This document shows positions 41,242 through 48,505 of a stretch of 64,000 nt of DNA, piece by piece (position 1 is the first letter of the stretch; every line of letters starts with the position of its first letter). The stretch comes from Solobacterium sp. GTDB lineage: Bacteria > Bacillota_I > Bacilli_A > Erysipelotrichales > Erysipelotrichaceae. The stretch is taken from the NCBI GenBank assembly GCA_017512725.1, contig JAFWEW010000013.1, positions 1 through 64,000 of the forward strand. Direction: 5' to 3'. The position numbers and the translations under genes were made by a program. A model generated the notes under the pieces. The model did not search any database and was not told where the DNA came from. It worked only from the letters and a program-made list of their open reading frames with translations.

Positions 41242-43964
41242 GCAGACAGTTGCCCGCACGCAGAAGCTCTTCGGTGCCTGCACGCAGAAAAGAATCCGCC
41301 CCGGTCCGCCGCTCCTCTTCAAAAACGCCGGCAAGAACTTCCGTACCGGCAGGAAAAAAGAAGCGGAACGTCCGGCGGCGTGTCAATAAACGCAATCTCT
41401 GGATCGTAATCCTGATCACGCTGATCTGTTTTGAAATGATCCTCACAGCGGCCGGAGTTGCGGTTTTAGGCAGTATGCTGAAAGGAAAACCCGCGCTGAT
41501 CGTGGATGATTTCTTTTCGCCGGAAAGCTCCCGCATCTATGACCGCAACGGCACCCTGATCGCAGATGTCGGCACACAGATCCGTGAGAACATCTCCTAC
41601 AATGAAATCTCCGAGTCCGTCATTGATGCCTTTCTGGCGGTGGAAGACAGCCGGTTCTTTGAGCACGACGGCTTCGATCTGCCCCGGTTCACCAAATCCG
41701 CCATTGACAACGTTCTCAACAAGCTGCGGCACCGGTCCGGCCTGTCCGGCGGTTCGACCTTTACGATGCAGCTGGTAAAGCTCACCTACTTCCAGAACGA
41801 TGAGACCGGTCAGACGACCAACCGCAATATCGAATATAAAGTCCAGCAGATTTCCCTGGCCAGGGAACTGGAGAAGGCATCTAATAAAAAGGCCATCTTT
41901 GAGATGTACCTGAACAAGATGAATTTCGGCGGCACCGGCAATATCCGCGGGATCCAGAAAGCGGCGCAGTACTATTACGGCAAGAGCGCGGGCGAGCTGA
42001 ATCTTGCAGAAGCGGCCATGCTGGCGGGCGTCATCAATGCCCCTTATTCCTATGACCCGCATAACTTTCTCGACAATGCCACGGCACGAAGAAATACCGT
42101 ACTGCGGCTGATGCTGCGGCACGGCTATATCAGCCAGAAGGAATATGATCTGGCAAAGATGATCAAAGTGGAGGATACCCTGATCGACCCTGCCTCAAGA
42201 GGCGGCGGAGAGGCCTATGCCTATCAGTCCTATATCGATACCGTCATTCAGGAAGCTTCTGACATTACCGGCCTTGATCCTCTGTCGGTCGCAATGGATA
42301 TCTATACCTTTATGGATCCGGAAGTACAGGCAGCGATGGATGACATCCAGTCCGGAAAATACGATGAAGTCGTCTTCCCCGATGATCTGATGGAGATCGG
42401 CATCATTGCCGAAAACAACCAGACCGGTGAAGTCGTCGCGATCGGCGGCGGACGCAACTACGGCCGGGGCGGATCGATGCTGCTGAACCACGCGACGGAT
42501 CAGTACAAGCAGCCGGGTTCCAGCGTCAAGCCGTTCCTTGACTATGCACTGGCATTTGAGTATCTCGGATGGTCCACGTCGCATGTTGTGACCGACAGAC
42601 CGATTGCCTACGAAGGCACGAATATGATCATCAAGAATGCCAACGGAGTCTACAACGGCCAGGTTACCCTTTCCTATGCCATTTCCGCATCTTTGAATAC
42701 GCCGGCGATCCAGGCACTTCAGGATGTGCTGAATACCGCAGGCTGGGATGCGGTCGTATCCTTCGTCAACAGCCTTGGTTTCTCCCAGGTCACCTATGAC
42801 AACTTTGATATCGGCTTTGCGATCGGCGGTTCGAATTTTACCTGTTCCTGTGAAGAACTCATGGCAGCCCATGCGATCCTGATGAACGGCGGCAATTACA
42901 TCAAGCCGCATACGATCTCCAAGATCAGCTTCCGCAGCGGAACTTCAGAACCGCTGACACCGTATTACGAAGCGACAAATGTGCTTTCCCCGCAGGCCGC
43001 CTGGCTGGCCGCACAGCTCATGTATACTGCTGTCCACGGCGGAGTGTACAACTATCTCGATATCCTTTCCCGCAGTTATCCTACCTATGGCAAGACCGGA
43101 ACCTCCGACTGGGGCGATGAAGGCCTGCAGTACAACATTCCGCAGGGTGCCTCCAAGGATAAGTGGATGGTCTGCGATACGAGTGAATATACGATCGTCA
43201 CCTGGGTCGGATATGAAAAAGGCGTCAAGGACAAGGACACCTACTTCTCCCGGGAAAAATCAAATCTCAATATTCCGGGCCATATCTGTTCGATTGTGCT
43301 GGATGCCCTGAACCGGGACCATGCGCCGGCAGAACTGGCAAGACCGGACGGCATCTCGTCGATCTCGCATATCCTCGGCACCTGGCCGTATGCTTCCCCG
43401 ATTGCGGACATGGATCCTTCTCTCATCACGACCGGTTACGTCAAGAGCGACTTCGCAACCCTCGCCGATCCTTCTTCTGCCGAAGCGGTTGAAAGTCTTT
43501 CCGGCTTCAGTGCAGAACTTGGAACAGACAGTTATGTGAACCTCAAGTGGAACGAATATCCGGATCCGGAGAAACTGAACGTTGCGGACGGGCAGATGGA
43601 TATCTCCCTGCGCAACAGCAACGGTGATGTGCTTGTCGAGGCTTATGGTGCCAGACTGTTTGACTGGAGCTGGGTCTATGGACCGATCCGCTACCGGGCA
43701 AGGATTTCCCAGAACGGGGAACTGATCGGTGAGGTCACCAGTGACAGCGATACCGCATCGGAACAGTTTGATCTGAAGCCGGATACGGATACCGAAGCCT
43801 GCGGGTTCTATGCCTATGAGTCTTCCGGAGAATCCTCCAATGAAGTCTGCGTCACCTTCCATACGCCAAAAGCACCGGAAGCTTCTCCGGAGCCTTCCCC
43901 GGAGAGTCCGGAGAGTACCGGAGGAACTTCTGAGAATACTGAAACAGAACAGGAGCACGAATGA
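41238..43964 (+). CDS. pbpA: Class A penicillin-binding protein 1A
   Basis: 908 residues. A basic cytoplasmic N-terminus (about 50), one membrane helix (53-80), the glycosyltransferase domain with EDSRFFEHDGFD at 136-147 and GGSTFTMQLVK, then a transpeptidase with SSVKP active Ser near 428, a SLN motif in SASLNTP and GKTGTSD near 617. The last 200 residues are a FN3-like domain and a Pro/Ser/Glu tail. It polymerises and cross-links peptidoglycan. Translation is coupled to recU. Confidence 0.95.
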   Translation: MSRQLPARRSSSVPARRKESAPVRRSSSKTPARTSVPAGKKKRNVRRRVNKRNLWIVILITLICFEMILTAAGVAVLGSMLKGKPALIVDDFFSPESSRIYDRNGTLIADVGTQIRENISYNEISESVIDAFLAVEDSRFFEHDGFDLPRFTKSAIDNVLNKLRHRSGLSGGSTFTMQLVKLTYFQNDETGQTTNRNIEYKVQQISLARELEKASNKKAIFEMYLNKMNFGGTGNIRGIQKAAQYYYGKSAGELNLAEAAMLAGVINAPYSYDPHNFLDNATARRNTVLRLMLRHGYISQKEYDLAKMIKVEDTLIDPASRGGGEAYAYQSYIDTVIQEASDITGLDPLSVAMDIYTFMDPEVQAAMDDIQSGKYDEVVFPDDLMEIGIIAENNQTGEVVAIGGGRNYGRGGSMLLNHATDQYKQPGSSVKPFLDYALAFEYLGWSTSHVVTDRPIAYEGTNMIIKNANGVYNGQVTLSYAISASLNTPAIQALQDVLNTAGWDAVVSFVNSLGFSQVTYDNFDIGFAIGGSNFTCSCEELMAAHAILMNGGNYIKPHTISKISFRSGTSEPLTPYYEATNVLSPQAAWLAAQLMYTAVHGGVYNYLDILSRSYPTYGKTGTSDWGDEGLQYNIPQGASKDKWMVCDTSEYTIVTWVGYEKGVKDKDTYFSREKSNLNIPGHICSIVLDALNRDHAPAELARPDGISSISHILGTWPYASPIADMDPSLITTGYVKSDFATLADPSSAEAVESLSGFSAELGTDSYVNLKWNEYPDPEKLNVADGQMDISLRNSNGDVLVEAYGARLFDWSWVYGPIRYRARISQNGELIGEVTSDSDTASEQFDLKPDTDTEACGFYAYESSGESSNEVCVTFHTPKAPEASPEPSPESPESTGGTSENTETEQEHE

Positions 43965-43978
43965 TGTGCCCCTGTTTT
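43949..43978 (+). terminator. Terminator of the recU-pbp1A operon
   Basis: ACAGGAGCAC-GAATGAT-GTGCCCCTGT then TTTTC; overlaps the stop codon. Confidence 0.75.
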
Positions 43979-43984
43979 CTTATG

Positions 43985-44608
43985 CTATTTCACTTTTCCG
44001 ATCCGGCACTTTCCCTCAAACGGGCAGCGCTGGCATTCCGGGTTCCTTGCGTGGCAGAGATATCTGCCGAAGAAGATCATCTGATGATGCGTTTTGATCC
44101 AGCGGTCCCGCGGGATCTTGCGTTTGAGCTTCTGCTCCACCTGCAGCAGCGAATCCTCCGGCTTTGCCAGGCCAAGTCTTCTCGATACTCTGCTGACATG
44201 GGTATCCACCGCAAGGGACGGAATCCCGTAACATTCGCTCAGTATGACATTGGCACACTTTCTGCCAACGCCCGGAAGCGAGACCAGATCGTTCATGTTG
44301 TCGGGAACCCGGCCGTCAAACCGTTCGGCAATGCCCTTTGCCATTCCCTGAATCGACTTCGCTTTATTACGGTACAGTCCCAGGGAAGCGATGCAGCGTT
44401 CAATATCCGAAAGCGCTCCTTCCGAAAGCGCATAAACATCCGGATAGCGGCGAAACAGTTCCGGCGTCACCCGGTTGACGGAGGCATCGGTTGTCTGTGC
44501 AGAAAGCACGACCGCCACCGCCATTTCATAGCTGTTCCGGTGTTCAAGCTCACAGTGCGCATCGGGAAACAGGTCATCAAGCGCTTTCAGTACTTCTTCC
44601 GGTTTCAT
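43985..44608 (-). CDS. nth: Endonuclease III
   Basis: 207 residues from MKPEEVLKALDDLFP at 44608, overlapping dnaD by 32 bases. Helix-hairpin-helix LPGVGRKCANVIL with the catalytic Lys, catalytic Asp in AVDTHVSRVSRRLG, and the [4Fe-4S] ligands C-x6-C-x2-C-x5-C near the end. It removes oxidised pyrimidines and nicks abasic sites. It converges on pbp1A with 20 bases between. Confidence 0.96.
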   Translation of the reverse strand: MKPEEVLKALDDLFPDAHCELEHRNSYEMAVAVVLSAQTTDASVNRVTPELFRRYPDVYALSEGALSDIERCIASLGLYRNKAKSIQGMAKGIAERFDGRVPDNMNDLVSLPGVGRKCANVILSECYGIPSLAVDTHVSRVSRRLGLAKPEDSLLQVEQKLKRKIPRDRWIKTHHQMIFFGRYLCHARNPECQRCPFEGKCRIGKVK

Positions 44609-45146
44609 TCGCTCCCGCTCCTTTTTCCACCATTTCTGCAGAAAGACCTTTTCTCGCCCATTCATTAAGGATCTTGTCGATATACGGAATGGAAACACTC
44701 TGATAGATACTGGCCTCACGCAGCGCAAGAATCACCAGCCGCTTGTCATAGGTGCGGTTCCAGTCCGTGATCTTTTCCATATCCTTCTGGGTCAGAGGAC
44801 GCTTCAGTTCACTCTCAAACAGATCAAAGACCGAGCGGTCAATGACGCTTTCCTCTCTGGCGACATCGGTCTCGAACAGTCCGTCAAGACGAAAGGATAC
44901 CCGCTTTCCAGAGGCGCGGATATCCAGATATTTTTTTGCATAAAGGACTGCGATCGTCTCATCCACATCGGTCTCAGACATCCCGGTCCGCTGGGCAAGC
45001 GCGTCAATCGTAATCGGGATCCGATTCTCATTCATAAAGTCCATCAGAAGAACCAGAACGGTTTCTTTTTCTGAAAGACCGAGATATTCCAGATGATCCA
45101 GGATCCAGTCGCGGCGGTTCACAAACCGCTGTTCATACCACTTCAT
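44577..45146 (-). CDS. dnaD: Replication-initiation protein DnaD
   Basis: 189 residues from MKWYEQRFVNRRDW at 45146. An N-terminal winged helix (NRIPITIDALAQRTGMSETDVDETIAVL) and the DnaD C-terminal domain (FDLFESELKRPLTQKDMEKITDW, VILALREASIYQSVSIPYIDKILNEW with the YxxxIxxxW signature). It remodels DnaA-bound DNA and loads helicase. Near-consensus promoter just upstream; dnaD-nth is a conserved pair. Confidence 0.94.
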   Translation of the reverse strand: MKWYEQRFVNRRDWILDHLEYLGLSEKETVLVLLMDFMNENRIPITIDALAQRTGMSETDVDETIAVLYAKKYLDIRASGKRVSFRLDGLFETDVAREESVIDRSVFDLFESELKRPLTQKDMEKITDWNRTYDKRLVILALREASIYQSVSIPYIDKILNEWARKGLSAEMVEKGAGANETGRSTESA

Positions 45147-45165
45147 TTTCAAACCCTGTGCAGTC

Positions 45166-45194
45166 ATTATGGCAAAAGATATCGGAAACCTCAA
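45166..45194 (-). promoter_or_regulatory. dnaD promoter
   Basis: Minus strand TTGAGG, 17-base spacer, TGCCATAAT: the same extended -10 as rpsP. It diverges from the promoter at 45223. Confidence 0.75.
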
Positions 45195-45222
45195 GCAGGT
45201 AGTTTTATACATTCCCTCTTGG

Positions 45223-45228
45223 TATAAT
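45223..45228 (+). promoter_or_regulatory. Extended -10 giving a leaderless mRNA
   Basis: TGGTATAAT with seven bases to the ATG at 45236; no Shine-Dalgarno in between. Confidence 0.65.
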
Positions 45229-45235
45229 TACACAT

Positions 45236-45772
45236 ATGATTAAACGAATACTGCTTACCGTGTTTACGGTTATGGTGATCTATTCCGTATTTGTGATCGG
45301 CATCAAACTGTTTGAGCCGGATACTGCAGATACTTTGACGGAGTCCCAGCATGCCTATGCGCTGGACTATGACACGCTGAAGGATTATACCCTGAACAGC
45401 GGTGCCGCCGCCGTTCATTTTTACCTGTTTTCTTCCTCAGACAACAGTGACTGCATGTATGTCGAAAACACCGTACTGCGCAATGCGGAAGCAGACACCG
45501 GGCTGAACCTTACCGATCTGATCGAGATCGTCGACATCACCGAACTGGAGCGTACGCTTACTACGAACCGGCTGAAGACCGACTGGGATATTCTCTCCTA
45601 TCCGGCCTTTGTCGCCTGTCATGTCAAAGACGGTGAGATCGAGATCGACAACAAGCTGGAATGGGATCCCGCCTCTCCGATCAGCACGGATGACGTGGAA
45701 CGCTGGCTTTCCCTGAACGGCGTCTATGACGGATATTCCATCGAGGAAGCAATCGAAACACCGGCCGGATAA
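45236..45772 (+). CDS. Membrane-anchored thioredoxin-fold-like protein
   Basis: 178 residues: one N-terminal membrane helix (5-25), then an extracytoplasmic domain with VHFYLFSSSDNSDCMYV (where thioredoxins carry CxxC, here S-x-x-S-D-C with one Cys), a LSYPAFVAC segment resembling the cis-Pro loop, and WDPASPISTDDVERWLSLNGV at the end. A thioredoxin-like fold without the redox pair is the best guess; not proven. The start is supported by the -10 box directly upstream, implying a leaderless message. Confidence 0.7.
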   Translation: MIKRILLTVFTVMVIYSVFVIGIKLFEPDTADTLTESQHAYALDYDTLKDYTLNSGAAAVHFYLFSSSDNSDCMYVENTVLRNAEADTGLNLTDLIEIVDITELERTLTTNRLKTDWDILSYPAFVACHVKDGEIEIDNKLEWDPASPISTDDVERWLSLNGVYDGYSIEEAIETPAG

Positions 45773-45786
45773 GGATCCGGCTTTTT
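45764..45786 (+). terminator. Terminator after the thioredoxin-like gene
   Basis: GCCGGAT-AAGG-ATCCGGC then TTTTT; includes the stop codon. Confidence 0.9.
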
Positions 45787-45843
45787 CTTCGGCCAGAAAG
45801 AGATTAAATATCTTCTGTTACCACGAACATAAGAAGCCTTTCA

Positions 45844-45875
45844 GTGGATTCAGACTGTCCCTGTTCGTATACAAT
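45844..45875 (+). promoter_or_regulatory. Promoter of leader-peptide gene 2
   Basis: GTGGAT at 45844-45849, 18 bases, then TATACAAT at 45868-45875. The GTGGAT element and the TTCG-TATA context parallel the promoter of leader-peptide gene 1. Confidence 0.5.
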
Positions 45876-45895
45876 TATGGAGCAGGAAACGGATC

Positions 45896-46201
45896 ATGGA
45901 AGAGACAAAGACTGAAAAAAATGTATCGGATGAAGAACTGGAGAATGTTGCAGGAGGCTCGTATTTTGAAGACGCCTACAAGGCTTATTACAATATCCTG
46001 AATAAAATCAAATTTGCCGAACATAATAACACTGGCCGCCCAGCCTGCTGTCCAAACTGCGGAGCACCCGTAAAGCTCATTTCACGTGCTATCATTGATA
46101 ATGACACAATTGATGCGGCATACAAACGCGGAAATCTGATCTGCTACAATTGCCATGTTGAATCCCGTCCATATGACTGGAATATCAATAAGTTCAATTG
46201 A
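45896..46201 (+). CDS. Double-glycine-leader peptide 2 with zinc-ribbon-like core
   Basis: 101 residues. The leader is 21 residues, MEETK then VSDEELENVAGG, ending in the Gly-Gly cut site of C39-type exporters. The 80-residue core has two paired-Cys knuckles, CCPNCGAP and LICYNCHVE, spaced about 40 residues apart, which could hold a zinc ion or form disulfides. About 42% G+C by count, lower than the surrounding genes, hinting at transfer. No modification or transporter gene adjoins. Shares only its leader, not its core, with the peptide at 23183. Function unknown. Confidence 0.75.
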   Translation: MEETKTEKNVSDEELENVAGGSYFEDAYKAYYNILNKIKFAEHNNTGRPACCPNCGAPVKLISRAIIDNDTIDAAYKRGNLICYNCHVESRPYDWNINKFN

Positions 46202-46338
46202 AAAATGAACAGTTGCTGGAAGAAGTATCCGGCAGATGGGTACCTGAGTTGAAAGCAGAAAAGCAAATGAGCCTGCAGATCAAATTGCAGTCTTCTTTCG
46301 TTCCATCAATATTCCGGACAACAGCAAAGAAACTGTGA
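46198..46338 (+). pseudogene. Possible degenerate third leader peptide
   Basis: A frame opening with TTG that overlaps the stop of leader peptide 2 encodes 46 residues beginning K-N-E-Q-L-L-E-E-V-S-G-R-W. The E-x-L-L-E-E-V-S-G stretch looks like a double-glycine leader in which the second Gly has become Arg. There is no ribosome site. It may be a decayed paralogue or chance similarity. Confidence 0.25.
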
Positions 46339-46398
46339 AGCGTTATGCAGATATGTTCTGGGTAACCCCAATCTCCCAGCCTGATTGTGAAAAAGGCA

Positions 46399-46434
46399 GG
46401 CGTAAACCAAGAAACGATTGGTTTGCGCCTTTTT
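46399..46434 (+). terminator. Terminator downstream of leader peptide 2
   Basis: GGCGTAAACCAA-GAAACGA-TTGGTTTGCGCC then TTTTT, flanked by A runs on the other side; probably bidirectional. Confidence 0.88.
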
Positions 46435-46571
46435 CTTTGATATTCGTTTTAAGAAAGCTTTCTCAACCGTAAATAATCTGCCGGACCATATGACATTTCC
46501 GTCCCGGCAATTCACTGTACCGTTATGGTACCGTGAGACGGCAATCAAATAATCTGTCAGTATACCAAAAA

Positions 46572-46592
46572 GAAAAAGCAGCCGAAGCTGCT
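46572..46592 (-). terminator. Terminator of the 46608 gene
   Basis: Minus strand AGCAGC-TTCG-GCTGCT with a stable TTCG loop then TTTTTC. Confidence 0.88.
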
Positions 46593-46607
46593 TCGCATGT
46601 GATGGAT

Positions 46608-47018
46608 TCAGTCTGCCGGATGTTCGTCGATCGCATCCGGAATGACATTCTTTTCGACATCGTCGATCGTGTCATGAAATTCCTTCGGAAGGATGATCGA
46701 CAGGGTTCCGCTTTCCGGACGGTAGGTCATCATCATCGGCTGATTATGATACTGCATGACTGCAGTCACGCCGGATAATGCCGCATCTTTATAGGTTTCC
46801 ACAAATACATCCCGTTCCGGAGCCGCGGGAAGTTCCGTGACCTGGCCAGACCAGGACGCATCGTTGTTCAGCGGTGCAATCAGAACAAGACCGTTTGAAA
46901 CAATATCATCATCATTCAGAATATCGATGATATATCCCAGCATTTCTTCCTTTGACAGCTTTGTATCCACATAGGTATACGTAATACTGTTCAGTTCTTC
47001 TCTAACCTGTCTTTCCAT
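46608..47018 (-). CDS. Small acidic protein of unknown function
   Basis: 136 residues, no membrane segment. I do not recognise it. It has an N-terminal Glu/Lys-rich helix (KLSKEEMLGYIIDILNDDDIVSNG), a middle strand GVTAVMQYHNQPMMMTYRPE, and an acidic C-terminus. GCAGGAG ribosome site; its own terminator shows it is a single-gene unit. Confidence 0.72.
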   Translation of the reverse strand: MERQVREELNSITYTYVDTKLSKEEMLGYIIDILNDDDIVSNGLVLIAPLNNDASWSGQVTELPAAPERDVFVETYKDAALSGVTAVMQYHNQPMMMTYRPESGTLSIILPKEFHDTIDDVEKNVIPDAIDEHPAD

Positions 47019-47077
47019 ATTATGATCTCCTGCACTTTTCTTTCTTTCAGAATATTACTTTATGCATGTTTTCGCAA

Positions 47078-47419
47078 TCAGTCTTCCGAAATATTGCGCA
47101 TCGGCAGATCACCCCAGAGATTCTCCAGTTTATACATCAGCCGTGCGTCTTCCGTAAAAATATGCACGATAATTTCATTCAGATCCACGAGGATCCAGGT
47201 ACTTCCATCCGCACCTTCGCGGGTCCGCACCGGATATCCGTTTTTTTCCGCTTCCTGGATCACATCTTCGGCTAGTGAAGCTGCGTGCCTCGGGTTCCTG
47301 GCCGTAACAATCACGAAGTGATCCGTAAAGGGATTTACCTCCTGCATGTCGATCACCGTAATGTCCTGTGCCAGTTTTTCCTTCAGTTTGTTCAGTGTGA
47401 TATCCAGAAGTTCAGCCAT
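47078..47419 (-). CDS. rsfS: Ribosomal silencing factor RsfS
   Basis: 113 residues with the family block GSTWILVDLNEIIVHIFTEDAR and an early DMQEVNPFTDHFVIVTA. It binds protein L14 of the 50S subunit and blocks joining when nutrients are scarce. Last gene of parE-parC-yqeH-yhbY-yqeK-rsfS, overlapping yqeK by eight bases. Confidence 0.96.
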   Translation of the reverse strand: MAELLDITLNKLKEKLAQDITVIDMQEVNPFTDHFVIVTARNPRHAASLAEDVIQEAEKNGYPVRTREGADGSTWILVDLNEIIVHIFTEDARLMYKLENLWGDLPMRNISED

Positions 47420-48221
47420 TGTTTCTCCTTTCGCGGTATTCTTCCGCTTCTTTAAAAACCAGATCGAACGCAGCCTTCAGGTCTTCCTTTGCCAGCTGTG
47501 TTTCATACGCGGCATCATAGCCTCTTGTCGGTTCGATCTTATCTGCAATATACAGCAGATAGTCCAGGTCCGTACACCCGTCTCCCAGCGTATGGGTCCG
47601 GATCGCCTGCAGTATTTTCCGATCCTGAATGCCCATGACCGTCTTCAGAAATATTGGAGCGGTAAAGCTGTGCCAGGTTTTTTCATCGAGCTCAAGACGG
47701 GAGGGATCATATACTTCCAGCATCCGCTTTCCCGTTTCATCGCTCCATGCCTTGGTGATATCATGCAGGATCCCGGCTTTCCATGCCTGTTCCGGATCCA
47801 TGCCGTGAACCTGTGCAATTTCCCTGCACACTCCGGCAACGGAACGGCTGTGGGCAGCCCGGCGCGGTTTACAGAGGGCATCAAGACTGGTTTCAAAATA
47901 GGTACCGCGTTCCGCCAGTTCTTTCCGTATGCCTCTGGCACTTTTATCATACCTGCCTTCCCGGACAATGCGCTCACCTTCCTGCAGTTCTTCCGGTACC
48001 GTGATCCCGTTTTCCAGAGGGCGGTCCGATACCGAAAGGTGCCGGTACGGAGCAGCCGCCATCTTCAGCATCTTCCGGCGGTCCGCAAGGGATGCAGTGC
48101 CGGTTTCCAGCGGAACCAGAACCACCTCCCGGATGCCGTTTGCGTTCCGGTAATCCAGGATCCACGCAAGTTCTTCCTGCGTGATTGGGTCAAACGGAGC
48201 CGAAATGGAACAGCGCTTCAT
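47412..48221 (-). CDS. yqeK: YqeK-type HD hydrolase fused to a degenerate NadD-like domain
   Basis: 269 residues. The C-terminal 150 form a YqeK HD domain (HSRSVAGVCREIA with H124, LHDITKAW with H153-D154, YLLYIADKIEP), known as a symmetrical Ap4A hydrolase. The N-terminal 110 resemble a nicotinate-nucleotide adenylyltransferase reduced to about half length: FDP is kept but the H-x-G-H nucleotide site reads T-Q-E-E. Adenylyl transfer is therefore unlikely. Starts by ATGA overlap with yhbY without its own ribosome site. Confidence 0.85.
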   Translation of the reverse strand: MKRCSISAPFDPITQEELAWILDYRNANGIREVVLVPLETGTASLADRRKMLKMAAAPYRHLSVSDRPLENGITVPEELQEGERIVREGRYDKSARGIRKELAERGTYFETSLDALCKPRRAAHSRSVAGVCREIAQVHGMDPEQAWKAGILHDITKAWSDETGKRMLEVYDPSRLELDEKTWHSFTAPIFLKTVMGIQDRKILQAIRTHTLGDGCTDLDYLLYIADKIEPTRGYDAAYETQLAKEDLKAAFDLVFKEAEEYRERRNNG

Positions 48222-48505
48222 GGGAGGATGATGCGGGGTTCATCCGCCTGACGGTAAAGAACGATCGTATGTCCGATGATCTGTGCGATTTCACTTCCGG
48301 TATTCATCGAAAGATCAAACGCAAGTTCCTTCACATCCACCGGGCAGGTCTTCAGTACCCGGAGCTTGATCAGTTCATGAGTATTGAACGCCTGGTCTAC
48401 CATATGGATCAGATTGTCGCTCAGTGCTTCCTTCCCGATCTGAAACAATGCGGTTTCGGATGACGCAAGACTTCTCAAATAACGTTTCTGTTTTCCTGTA
48501 AGCAT
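48218..48505 (-). CDS. yhbY: YhbY-family CRM-domain RNA-binding protein
   Basis: 95 residues, a single CRM fold: MLTGKQKRYLRSLASSETALFQIGKEALSDNLI and QIIGHTIVLYRQ. Binds pre-50S ribosomal particles. Its start overlaps the yqeH stop by one base (TAATG). Confidence 0.94.
   Translation of the reverse strand: MLTGKQKRYLRSLASSETALFQIGKEALSDNLIHMVDQAFNTHELIKLRVLKTCPVDVKELAFDLSMNTGSEIAQIIGHTIVLYRQADEPRIILP

Larger units (their letters stand above)
46202..46607. other. 406-base region without a convincing gene
   Basis: Contains the possible leader remnant, a strong hairpin terminator (46399-46434), a GTACC-GTTAT-GGTAC palindrome near 46516 and the terminator of the next minus-strand gene. A minus-strand frame at 46306-46548 runs through the terminator hairpin and has no family resemblance. 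Confidence 0.5.

Noticed and set aside
46306-46548. Minus-strand frame of 80 codons
   Set aside because: It runs through a strong terminator hairpin, has no ribosome site and resembles no family.
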